Shown here piece after piece: positions 33,700-43,392 of a stretch of DNA of 64,000 nt. The first letter of the stretch is position 1. Every line of letters starts with the position of its first letter. Made by a program: the position numbers and the translations under genes. This stretch comes from Puccinia triticina (lineage: Eukaryota; Basidiomycota; Pucciniomycetes; Pucciniales; Pucciniaceae), in the NCBI RefSeq assembly GCF_026914185.1, contig NC_070560.1:4703501-4767500 (forward strand). Direction: 5' to 3'. Below the pieces are notes generated by a model. The model saw only the letters and a program-made list of their open reading frames with translations. It was not told the origin of the DNA and did not search any database.

Positions 33700-36600
33700 T
33701 CACAGTTGAGATGGCTCGCAGAATCTTGCTTCGTCCGACGGGCTTGGTGAGAAAGTCCGAGATGTTTTCTTGAGAAGCGACGTAGCGGAGCTGATCATTT
33801 CCCGTACAAAGTGAAGGCGGAGATCCATGTGTTTCGTGCGAAAACCGTTTTGGCTGGTTTGACTGAGAGCGAGGTCGATCGCTCCTCTGTTGTCCACTAG
33901 AACGGTAGCGAGACGTTGAACTTCATCTGGAAGTACCTCTTTGATTAGGTTGATGAGCCAGGCGATCTCCTTGCATGCGTCGGACAGAGCCTTGTACTCA
34001 GCCTCCGTGGATGAGAGTGATACTGTCTGTTGCTTGCAAGATTTCCACGAGATAAGATGCTGATTGTGAGTGATCATGTACCCGGTATGTGATCGTCGAG
34101 TGTCTGGACAGTTGGCCCAGTCTGCATCAATGGAAGCGACGAGGGGTGCTGGTTGATTGTTGAGAAACGAGAGTCCGATGTGCTTAGTGCCTGATAGATA
34201 TCGAAAAACCTGCATTGCCGATTTGTAGTGTGATAAACCCGGAGACTCGAGGAACTGCGATAGTTTACTGACTGCATAGGAGATGTCAGGGCGGGTCAGG
34301 ATACTCAAGTAGTTGAGCGAGCCGATGAGAGCCCGGTAGTTCACGTTCATTGATTTGAGTTTGTTGATGTCGGTTTGATTAGCCTTTCCAAGGTGAGTTT
34401 TTGGGTCGAGAGGACACGAAGATTTGGGGAGTTCTGACGCGCCGAATTCAACTAGCTTGCGTTCTATGTACTGCAATTGGTTGAGGATGATTCCGCCCGG
34501 TACCCTGTCAAGCTTCATGCCTAAGAGAAAGGTCGCCTCCCCTAGGTATTTGATTTGGAATTTGCTGGCCATTTGTTTGCGAAAGGATTCGGGATCTTTG
34601 CTGACGATTACGAGATCATCAACATGTGCAAAAATCCAGGTGGGAGATTCTGATGTCTTCCAGAATACACAAGGGTCGGCGACGGAGATAGAGAATCCAA
34701 TGCGGACCAAGAATGAGCTTAATCTGTTGTACCAGGCTAGTGAGGCCTGTTTGAGCCCGTAGATTGCCTTTTTTAGCTCGAGGACAATGTTCTGGTCTGA
34801 TTTGTAGCCAGGAGGTGGCAACATGTAGACTTCTTCTTTGAGATCGCATGTGAGAAAGGCTGATTTGACGTCGAGTTGATGAATAAGAAGATTGTTGACG
34901 ACGGCGAATGAGAGAAGCATCCGGAGTGAAGCAGGTTTACCGGTAGGAGCGTACTTGAGTTCAAAATTGAGTCCGTAAGTTTGACGGAAGCCTTGAGCAC
35001 AGATACGAGCTTTGTATTCTGTGACCTGATTGTCTGCCCCAAGCTTCTTGCGGTAGGCCCACGTCGAAGGGATAGCATGAATGCCAGGCTGCCTTGTCCT
35101 CTCGATCCAAACACCGTGAGATTTCATGTTTTCGATCTCCTTTGCCTCAGCAGCGAACCAAGAGGCGCTGTCGTCACAGGTCATAGCTTGATGGTGATTG
35201 CGAGGTTCAACAGTCGCTGCGGTGAAAGCGGCCGGCGCTCGACGAGGGAAGTTCCGAATGTTGCTTTGATCAATGCTGCTGTTGATTAGAGTTGGATGGC
35301 AAGGACCAATGACTTTGATCCTTTTGATAGCGAGTGGTTTGTCAGAATGAGGCTCGTTGCGGTCGGACTCTGATGATTGTGAGTCCTGCACATCTTGCTC
35401 ATCCAGGTCCATTGGTTGTGGAATTCGAGAGGCCTCTTCCTGCTCATGAGTAGCGAATTCCAGGTCTTCGTCTTCAAATGGAAGCGGCTCTTCGTCAGTG
35501 ATGGTTGGAAAGGGTGAGTTGGAAAACGGGCCGTAGCTTGAATGAAGCGCGGATAAAGACGGGAATACGGATTCGTCGAATAATGCATGTCGAGTCTCAA
35601 TGATTTTCTTATCGTCTAGACGGATGATTCTGTAGGATGAATAGTCGTTTGAGTATCCAACGAGTATTCCTTCCCATGCTATTGGGTCAAACTTGCTACC
35701 TCGGAAGTTTTTCGGCTTGACCATCCAGGCTTTGCAGCCGAACGGCCTGAAGAATGATAAGGTTGGAATTTTCTTGAACATTTGTTCAACCGGCGAGATT
35801 CTGGATTTACTGAGGGAGGCAAGGCAGTTGGTTGTCAACATAGCCGTTTTGACTGCCTCCCCCCACCATTCTTTTGCGAGGTTGGATTGGACCATGAGGC
35901 ATTGAGTCATATTGATTATTGTTCTGTTGGCTCTTTCAGCAACGCCGTTGTGCTGAGGGGTGTAAGGCGGCGCGACGTTGTGCTGAATTCCACACTCTTT
36001 GAGGTACGTTGAGAGTTGCTTGTTGCAGAACTCGCCTCCACCGTCGGTGATAAGTTTCTTGAGCGGGTATCTGGTTTGTTTTTCAAAGAACACTTGAAAA
36101 TCGATGATTGCTTCGGCGGCATGTTTCTTCTCTTTGAGGAGGGTTACGCTGATAAAGCCAGTGTGTTGATCAACCAGGGTCAGGAAGTATTTGGCGCCGG
36201 CGTTCGTTGAAGGAGTAATCGGTCCAACTAAGTCACCGTGGACAACTTCAAGAGGGTGTTGAGTTTTATCAAAGTGCCCTTTGAAGGGAAGCTTTGTGAT
36301 CTTGCCTTTCATGCAGGTATTGCAAGTGACCGAATTTTCTAGGTCCACACCGGGCAGAGCGTTCTTGATTCGAGCTATGCTGGAGTGACCAAGGCGGTTG
36401 TGCCAGGTTTCGAAAGGAGTGGTTTTACCGGAGTGAGAGCTGGCGGCTAGTGCAGTTATGATAGTGGAGACTGGTCCAATGAAGTGACCAAACTCGAGCA
36501 CATTGTTGGCACGCTTGCACATGAAGATGATAGAGCCGTCAATCGTGACTTCCTGAGCAGATCCGGCCGTTTGTTTGATTGAGATGTTGTTGTTCATCAG

Positions 36601-36864
36601 TTTGACCATTGAGATGAGGTTTCTAGCCAGTCCTGGAACAAAAAGCGAGTCCGGAAGCTTCAGGGTTTTTCCGGTAGCCTGGTAGATAGTGGCGGTTCCA
36701 CGCCTGACCGCGACTAGCTCGGCCTCTCCTTTTCCAGTGCTGATGGGGATGCTACACGTTTCAACGTCAGAAAAGAAATCCATGTCATTAAACATGTGGT
36801 GTGACGCCCCGGAGTCTAGGACTGGCCAAAGCTTCTGAGAGGTTGTTAGAAGACCAACGACGGT
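33700..36864 (-). CDS. pol: Copia Pol (protease-integrase-RT-RNase H), frameshifted at 3' end
   Basis: Same reading frame as gag, separated from it by one TGA (36865-36867). The aspartic protease motif LDSGASHHM lies before the first ATG (36795). Then follow the zinc-binding HNRLGH...CNTCMKG, integrase core (HGDLVGPI, ITDGGGEF, PQHNGVAERANRT), reverse transcriptase (LDVKSAFL, YGLKQASLAWY, FAHVDDLVIV) and RNase H (ADWANCPDTRRSHTGY, SLSSTEAEY). Near 33797 the frame shifts: the expected LRYVASQENISDFLTKP ending lies in another frame, while this frame runs on to a stop at 33700. The protein therefore probably lacks a normal C-terminus. Confidence 0.92.
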   Translation of the reverse strand, partial: TVVGLLTTSQKLWPVLDSGASHHMFNDMDFFSDVETCSIPISTGKGEAELVAVRRGTATIYQATGKTLKLPDSLFVPGLARNLISMVKLMNNNISIKQTAGSAQEVTIDGSIIFMCKRANNVLEFGHFIGPVSTIITALAASSHSGKTTPFETWHNRLGHSSIARIKNALPGVDLENSVTCNTCMKGKITKLPFKGHFDKTQHPLEVVHGDLVGPITPSTNAGAKYFLTLVDQHTGFISVTLLKEKKHAAEAIIDFQVFFEKQTRYPLKKLITDGGGEFCNKQLSTYLKECGIQHNVAPPYTPQHNGVAERANRTIINMTQCLMVQSNLAKEWWGEAVKTAMLTTNCLASLSKSRISPVEQMFKKIPTLSFFRPFGCKAWMVKPKNFRGSKFDPIAWEGILVGYSNDYSSYRIIRLDDKKIIETRHALFDESVFPSLSALHSSYGPFSNSPFPTITDEEPLPFEDEDLEFATHEQEEASRIPQPMDLDEQDVQDSQSSESDRNEPHSDKPLAIKRIKVIGPCHPTLINSSIDQSNIRNFPRRAPAAFTAATVEPRNHHQAMTCDDSASWFAAEAKEIENMKSHGVWIERTRQPGIHAIPSTWAYRKKLGADNQVTEYKARICAQGFRQTYGLNFELKYAPTGKPASLRMLLSFAVVNNLLIHQLDVKSAFLTCDLKEEVYMLPPPGYKSDQNIVLELKKAIYGLKQASLAWYNRLSSFLVRIGFSISVADPCVFWKTSESPTWIFAHVDDLVIVSKDPESFRKQMASKFQIKYLGEATFLLGMKLDRVPGGIILNQLQYIERKLVEFGASELPKSSCPLDPKTHLGKANQTDINKLKSMNVNYRALIGSLNYLSILTRPDISYAVSKLSQFLESPGLSHYKSAMQVFRYLSGTKHIGLSFLNNQPAPLVASIDADWANCPDTRRSHTGYMITHNQHLISWKSCKQQTVSLSSTEAEYKALSDACKEIAWLINLIKEVLPDEVQRLATVLVDNRGAIDLALSQTSQNGFRTKHMDLRLHFVREMISSATSLLKKTSRTFSPSPSDEARFCEPSQL

Positions 36865-37683
36865 TCAGTTGGCAAAAGCTGGTCTCTCATAGGAGGATGA
36901 GGACGGTTGGGTAGGTGCAGTGTTGTTGGCGGTTGCTTTGGGATTGCGAACTGGTCTCTTTTCAGGGTGCAAGGCCCAGCAGTTTTCTTCTGTGTGATTG
37001 GCTTCGGGATTGTGCACGCGGTTCTTGCATCTGGGAGGCGGTCTAGTTCGGCCGTTGCTCAAAAGTGCAGTCGCTTGTTTTTCTGCATGATTAGGTTTGT
37101 GATGGGTGGCGTCGTCGTGGTTGGCAATGTCGCGGAGCGTTTCAAGCAGAAGATCCGAGTTCTCCATGAGTTCAATGTTGGATATAAGGGGGTCGGTTAT
37201 CCCTTTTCTTTTCTCAGCAATCTTTGCGATGATTGTACCGCAGATGGTTTTCTCCGGGAGGTCAAAGCTTATGGCGTCAAACTGAGCCAAGCAGGATTCA
37301 ACTTGTTCAATGAAGATAGTCAAGTCCCCGTCGTAGCGAAGGTAGTTCCACCTGGCTATGGCTCGCTGATTGTTGTGAGTGGTTCCTCGGCCATACATGC
37401 GCTTGATTTTGGTCCAGAGTTTGTATCCGTTTGTGTTTGCAGTTCCTCTGACAATTCCGTTGTAAATGCGGTCACTGAGCTTGGTTCCAATGATGTACGC
37501 AGATTCTCGGAGTTGCTCCCTGATGCGAGCAGCGGGGTCAAGACCTGGGTCATTCGCGAGAACAGAGTTGAGTTTCTTGTGTGCAAGGTATCCTTCCATG
37601 CGCTTGATCCAGAGGGGATAGTTACTGGTTCCTAAGAGCATGGGCAGGTTGTTGAGTTCATCTTTGGTGCTGGTTGTCGCCAT
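36865..37683 (-). CDS. gag: Copia Gag-like protein
   Basis: 272 aa from ATG 37683, just inside the 5' LTR. It carries the UBN2/retrotransposon Gag-type region (GTSNYPLWIKRMEGYL near the start, then YKLWTKIKRMYGRG). A zinc-knuckle-like stretch lies near the end (CKNRVHNPEANHTEENCW). It ends at TGA 36865-36867 directly before the protease, in the same frame. Read-through would give a Gag-Pol fusion, as in single-ORF copia elements. Confidence 0.88.
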   Translation of the reverse strand: MATTSTKDELNNLPMLLGTSNYPLWIKRMEGYLAHKKLNSVLANDPGLDPAARIREQLRESAYIIGTKLSDRIYNGIVRGTANTNGYKLWTKIKRMYGRGTTHNNQRAIARWNYLRYDGDLTIFIEQVESCLAQFDAISFDLPEKTICGTIIAKIAEKRKGITDPLISNIELMENSDLLLETLRDIANHDDATHHKPNHAEKQATALLSNGRTRPPPRCKNRVHNPEANHTEENCWALHPEKRPVRNPKATANNTAPTQPSSSSYERPAFAN

Positions 37684-37752
37684 TTCTAATTCCTGCTCCG
37701 TTGGTTGTGATTTTGGGTGATTCGTGTGAGCTGTATGTCGAGACTGTAAATC

Positions 37753-38488
37753 TGTAAGAATTCACAAACTGAGAGAATTTTATTTCTAAGTCAGGTTATA
37801 TGTACAATGAAGAAAGCAAGAAGTGCCTTTTAGAAGAGCGAGATGAAGTGAGTTGTGCTCTTACCTGAGAGCAGGAACGCTGGCGCAAAAGAGTAAAGAA
37901 AAAGAAACAAGTGAAGAAAGAAAGCTAAATCGCTTAAGAAAGATCTGACAAGGAAAAGCGGTCTAAGTTTTTGAACAAGAAAGAAAAAGAAGAAGTAGGA
38001 CGGGGATAGCGAGAAGCGCGGCGAGGACTTTGATAGCGGGATGATGATGAAATAGCTAAACTGGACAGCAGCGGCAGAACGATGAGAAAAGGAAGTTTTA
38101 TGAGAAACTGTTGATTGAAAGATGTGTAAGAGAGATGATGGTGAGCTGAGAAAGACAAAGAGGATGGAAGAGCCAAGTTAGCCATCGGTCTCAACAAGAC
38201 CTCCTTTTATAGTCTTTTTAGCTCAATCTCGTAGAAAAACTCTTACGGTAAGGCGACGGCTAGCCCAGTCAGAATGGTCCTGTACCGTCTAGGGGTTCAT
38301 GTCTCATGGAGACATCCTGGTTGAAACCAGGGTAGTAGGAAGTGGCAGTTCGAACATCGTTGTCTGTAGACACGGTAACAAGCCAGGTTAGTTTTTTATG
38401 CCGCTCATTGGAGTGAGGTGGCTTGCTCAGGGTCTGGTTACTCACCAGAGGTAACGAGAGCCTCAGCGTCATCAGGCGAACTCTGACA
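37753..38488 (-). repeat. LTR of the copia element (5' LTR)
   Basis: Identical in length and visible sequence to 32908-33643. Followed on the minus strand by GATTTACAGTCTCGACATAC, the expected primer-binding position; I could not match it to a tRNA. Confidence 0.95.
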
Positions 38489-38646
38489 AAACCTGGACTC
38501 TAAAGGAGACCAACAAAACATCCGAGAAACAACGAAAGAAACAAAGGCCTGATTTGAGATGTGAGATATGAAGGAATGGTGTCAGAGGATGTTGGGTGGA
38601 GGGGGTCTTGATCTTGGAGCGGACCAATAAATAACTTATTTGAACA

Positions 38647-40251
38647 CTACCACCTAGCCTCAACATGAGCATGGTGGGTGCGTATGTTGGAGTCGAGGCC
38701 GCTACCACCATGGATACCTACAGCCGCTACCAATAGAGCAGTGCTGACATGTTGAGCGCGTACAAATTTAATCGGAGCAGTTTCTGTTGTCCAATTTCCA
38801 GCGCAGTTCCAGTCCGAATCACAAGAGCGGACCATGGCGTTGACGGTGGTATCGATGATTTTCTCAATTGCTTGCTTCATCGCCTGATCATTGGTCTCCC
38901 GGTGCAGGTATGCGAGATTTCGTGCGTAGATCGCCTTGAAGCCCTGTTGGTCACGATTACATGATGCATCAGGCTCACAGAGCTCTGCAATGATTCCCGA
39001 AGTATTGGAAGCGGCAAAGGTTCGTTGTGCGTAGTCGAAGTAGGGGCCGGCCATATCGAGATACTTTTGATCACCAGTTGCTCTATGCATCCAAGCGAGA
39101 GAGCCTAACCATTGTCCATAGTTATAGCTCCATTGGAACGTCGTAAAATCGGTGCAGTTCTTCACCGAGACCCCGTCCATTAATAATCCAGTGTGAGGAT
39201 TCGCCAGGCCTGAGGATACCACCCAATCAATCATGCATTTCGCCTGTTCGAGGGTGTCGGGATCTTTATTGATCATGTAGTTTCGCGCGCCTTGTGAAAT
39301 GAACTCGGAGTGGGTGATCAATGCTTTGTAGGATCCTCGGGGAACAGATCTGTCTCGGTACTAAAGCGATAGAAACAAAGCTTACATCAGTGCTGAAATT
39401 ATGCATCACACTCGCATATAGAAAACACGGAACAAATGTGTACCCAGTAGACTCCGCCTCCGCACTTGTCGTCCTTCTGAGCGTAGACTTGTCGATAGGT
39501 CTTGTCGGCAAGATTAATCCAAGTCTCATTGCTGTTAGGTAGTGTAGAATCCGGACCATAAAATTCGGCAGCAGCGACAGCTGAATGCAGAGGGGGGTGA
39601 GCATGTCGAATCAGTGCCTCTCTTCATCAGTATCAAGACGTCAAGCGCCTCATCTCACCTGCCTAGGCAAGTGAAAAAATGTTTGTTTCAGCGTTCAATT
39701 GCGGACTTGTCTGAGGAAACAAAAAATATCTGAAGATTTCTTACCTGGCTGGGCCACAGAATGTCATCGTTCCATTGCTCGGTGGCCCCAGGGGCGATAA
39801 AATCACTAGACAAGCATAAGTCAGGTCATCGCTCGCATTTCAGATAGAGAAACGACTTACTGCAAATCATCATTCGATTGGTGGAACAAGGCTTGGGCCA
39901 CAATGTCCAAGTACTTGTCGTCTCCGGTCCACCTGGCATAGTCAAAGTGCAAGCCCCAGATCATTCCGGATTCGTGCCATGGTGTAACAGTTTCGTCAAA
40001 GGTTCCTCTCTGAAATGAAAAGTTGATGAGTTTGATGCAATTAGGTATTTTGGCCGGGAACACCAATAAGTTGGGGTGCATTGACATACGGGGTTAGGGG
40101 TGAAGTAGGACATCAGATTTTTCATTGCCGCACACGCTGCCTCCGTCAACTCTTGAATGTTGCGCGTATCCAAGGACGGGGCCTTAAGAGACGCAGCCTT
40201 TGCAGAAACAGAGATTAAGGCGAGTCCGACGATTCCATGGAGGTAACGCAT
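38647..40251 (-). CDS. Secreted GH76 family glycoside hydrolase, copy 3
   Basis: Exons 40251-40090, 40009-39861, 39805-39745, 39662-39659 (4 nt), 39580-39444 and 39360-38647; 408 aa. Signal peptide: YLHGIVGLALISVSAKA. The catalytic-pair segment QWNDDILWPS is in exon 3, and QWSYNYGQWLGSLAWMH, GFKAIYARNLAYL and AQHVSTALLVAAVGI are in exon 6. Exons 1, 2, 4 and 5 are exactly the same lengths as in copy 2 (162, 149, 4, 137 nt), so the two arose by duplication after the intron pattern was fixed. It is expected to act on alpha-1,6-mannan or a related wall glycan outside the cell. The copia element lies just past its 3' end and could affect its terminator. Confidence 0.9.
39659..39662 (-). other. 4-nt micro-exon GCAG in GH76 copy 3
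   Basis: Minus-strand text GCCTAG|GCAG|GTGAGA. CAG (exon 3) + GCAG + CTGTCGCTG (exon 5) reads Q-A-A-V-A-A-A-E-F-Y-G. Flanking introns are 82 and 78 nt. Confidence 0.88.
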
Positions 40252-42015
40252 TGTCCTTTGATATCGATGGAGCCAAGCTTCCTGCTTTTATTTTGTTCAA
40301 CTATGAATGTAAGAAAAAAGTTAGATCTTTGACTAGAGAAGGTAGGCCACGGCTTGCGTCAATTATTTATTCAAATCGACCAGAGAAGAGAACGACTATC
40401 AAGGAGGGAGATTGAGATGTGAAAGACTGATGGAGGTGAACACTGTCCGATCAGGAATCTTTCGCCTATTATGTTGCAGAGAAGATGAGAGCGAGCCGGA
40501 GCAAACGATGTGGGCCAAAATGAGCACTTGGCTGGCGTATGTACGGGTAAAATTGACAATTGGGCCGGGGAGATAACTCCCATGCAGTTTCCCAGGGACA
40601 TGTGAAGCGTGAGAATCTGCCATTTACAACACACCCGCCACCAAAAGTGTGTATCCGCCATCTGGTTTGATGTGGTCTCCGCGTCTGCGTCATATTCGAC
40701 GAGGGTGGTTGGTCATGTGGGTAGTAGCACGGCTTCAACAGCTTGTTATTCCAAAAATCAGGATCACAGCGGTGTCTGTGAAGGGCCGTTTGGTAGCCCA
40801 CTGTGACAGTAGCTAGGGTTTGCTCGACAAAATTGACCTCTTTAGGCCGCCAGGGCTTCAGAAGGTTGTGGGCCAAGGTGGCAGGGTCAATTGCTACTCG
40901 GGGACTGACTCGTGACCTAGGGTGATCTAAACTAGCTTTTGCGATGATTGCTTTGCGGGGTAAGCACAAAGCGCCAAAGGGAGGTCGACTGAGGAAACAG
41001 GAAGTCTTCCGATCTAGAGACATGCGAGGAGATTCAAAGCGCTATAGGTTCCTACTACGAAAGACACAAACCAATGCTGCCATATAGGAACTAGAGCTCA
41101 TTCAAAGCCCTTGGCGGTATGTTCAACTCACGAGTCGAGGTCAACGGAGTGCAGCAAGAGGTTGATGAGCGTGAAGAACGATCATCCGGAAGTGGGATTC
41201 GAATGATGTTGAGCGCGGCGAACCAGAGGAAAATGTTCTGGCTGGGTGCAACAAGGGTTTGAGCCGTATATCACTCAGGCGACCTGAGGGTTTAATAGCC
41301 ACAAAGTTACCCAGAGCTTCATTTCTCGTTACAAGCCATTCCCATCGTTTAAGCGCACAGCCAAGTCCCCAGATCATGTAATCGAACTGGATGATTCATT
41401 TCCTCACGCGAAACGCAGTGAAAGGACATGAATCGTCCATACAGTCCTCAAAAGGCATCTGCATCCTGGCCGTGAGGACGCGTTGGTGCTGTCCTCGGAT
41501 ACCACGGAATCTGCCACCGGGTCATTCGAAGTTCACCCGATAACTGTGACGATGGGTCTACCGGGGCAGCCAAGTCTCCCTTGAACTGATAAGGAAGGAG
41601 AAAGGACCGGCTGGATCGATACCACCTCTTACTCACCTGATTCAGAAAGTCCGCAAGTGGGAGTGTTTACTGTGGCCGGGTGGGGAGCACCGAGAGTGGC
41701 GAAGGAAAGAGCCGGTGAAAAAGGAGCTGTGCCGAGCCCGACACGAGCCGAAGTGAAAGGAAGGTCGAAGGAGCAACATTATTGGTAAAGTCGGAGTTGG
41801 TAAGGATCTCTCCTGAATGAGTTAAGGCCTCTTTTTATCTCAAAGCTTTCTCCAAATGACTAGCCCGAGATGCGCATCTGCTAAAAGGATGAGGATTACC
41901 CGGGGTAGATATGTAAGCTGCACCGTAGTGATATTTGATGCACAACTCCCCCTTATGTGTTGAGATTTGCCTGATCATTTGGAATTCTTTCTTAGCCGAG
42001 TCATTTAATCCAGTT
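40252..42015. other. Intergenic, no supported gene
   Basis: Several open frames exist, but none has a start, splice pattern or domain I trust. A minus-strand segment near 41730-41640 ends at a good donor (CAGGTGAGTAAG) but has no ATG in frame. Confidence 0.35.
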
Positions 42016-42360
42016 TTATTCACTGGTTTGTGCATTCGCAGCAGATGCAGGTAGACTCCATAGCCACACAAGGGATAGCCACTGGCCGCTGGTTCCGTTG
42101 TGTGCCTGTCCAGAAGGAGATATGACCTTTGGGACTGGAGATGTGTCCGGAGCTTTCCACTCCACAACCATCGCACGCAGCCCACTTTTTGAGAGCGGGC
42201 TCATGGGGTGCTGGCTGTCGAGGCTACATATCTGTTTAGGATCACCTCCACAGCATTGTTTTTCCTCGAAGCGTGGCTTTGGTTTGTGGCACTGCATTTC
42301 GAACTGGAACTGCGCATCCGACGCACCAGGAAGTACCAAGCCTGCGAGACCTCCTATCGC
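42016..42360 (-). pseudogene. Cysteine-rich secreted-protein remnant with frameshift
   Basis: One minus-strand frame reads a hydrophobic leader-like AIGGLAGLVLPGASDA, then FQFEMQCHKPKPRFEEKQCC and GGDPKQICSLD. Near an A5 run (about 42190) the cysteine-rich sense continues in another frame as WAACDGCGVES and ends ESTCICCECTNQ at a TGA. No in-frame ATG is seen; an upstream exon ending in ACT|GTAAGT is possible. It looks like an effector-type gene broken by an indel, or a sequencing error in the A run. Confidence 0.4.
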
Positions 42361-43392
42361 TGTAAGCGCCGAAGGGAGATCTTTTCTAACGCGTACTTAC
42401 AGTAAAAACCAATATTAAGCAAAGGAAGCTCGCTTGAGGTTGTAGATAGCAACTTTCTGATAAGGATCGTTTCTATTTACAAAAAACCTTGCTCGAGTGT
42501 AGAATCCTTCGGCTCACAGAGCACCCCCATGTGTCGATATTTGGCGTTCGTCTGAACTCTTTGATGCCCAACTACCCAGTACACCGCAGAAAAGCCCATG
42601 TTTGAGTATTTCTAGCAGTTTGGGGAGGCTGTATCGGCAATGGACGCGGAAGAATGGCTGGGAGCCCATGGATAGCATGGATTGCAATGGGCGCTCGGGT
42701 CGCAAGTGGTCACAGCAGTGTATGGCGGGTTGCTGCTGGTTAATGTTTTGTTGGACTCTGCAGCCCATCCGTTTGCGTGTCCAGAGTTAGGAACCCGGTA
42801 TTGAGATATTTTATGCCTGCTCGACTGATGCTAGTACCCCGTCTGGCGCCGGTGGCTGCCTTCTTCCGCCTCCTCCCAGCAACACAAGTGTGAGCGGCAC
42901 GCAACACACGACTGTATGGTTTCTTTGCAAACCCCTTCTTTGCTTCTTCGCTCTCCCTGCTTGCGCCCTCGATCCCAAACTGACCACGAGCAATTCGTCT
43001 AGATTCCGTATTGAACCATTCTGTTTGGGATCCTCGATTGCCCAGACTCCGAGAGACAGGGTCCATTAATATCACCCTGGGTCAGGGAACACGGGTTATC
43101 CAGTAAACATATTTACGTCACACGCGAAGCCGTAAGCCCAAAACACCTTCATCCTATAAAACAAGCAGCTGGTCCTCAGCCAGCGAACGCGGCGAGGTTA
43201 GGAGTGATTGTACTGTAACCCAGTTGCTGGGCTACCCTCCGGCCGCACCAGACACCAGCGCATGTATTCAGCTCCGGGATGCCTGCCTGCTGTGAACTCA
43301 GCCGCAAACCAACACAAGAAGCAGAGAAGCTGATGAACAAAAACCCCATATCATAATAACCAGCACTTGGGCCCGCTTCGATCGGCAGAAAC
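42361..43392. other. Intergenic, upstream region of KOG1
   Basis: No further gene is supported. It ends in the 5' leader of the Raptor gene. Confidence 0.45.

Larger units (their letters stand above)
32908..38488 (-). mobile_element. Full-length Ty1/copia retrotransposon, TSD AAACC
   Basis: Two 736-bp LTRs (TGT...ACA) flank gag and pol on the minus strand. A 5-bp target duplication AAACC lies at 32903-32907 and 38489-38493. LTR lengths and all sequence I compared are identical, so the insertion is very recent. Domain order (protease, integrase, reverse transcriptase, RNase H) is copia. It sits between two GH76 genes, about 160 bp from the stop codon of the one at 38647. Confidence 0.97.

Noticed and set aside
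36907..37635. 242-aa plus-strand frame
   Set aside because: Antisense shadow of the copia gag frame.
40469..41023. 184-aa minus-strand frame upstream of GH76 copy 3
   Set aside because: No domain, no paralogue and no splice or start support; composition looks like noncoding sequence.
41448..41800. Possible secreted-protein first exon ending at CAGGTGAGTAAG
   Set aside because: The hydrophobic frame has an upstream stop and no ATG; the ATG frame stops before the donor.
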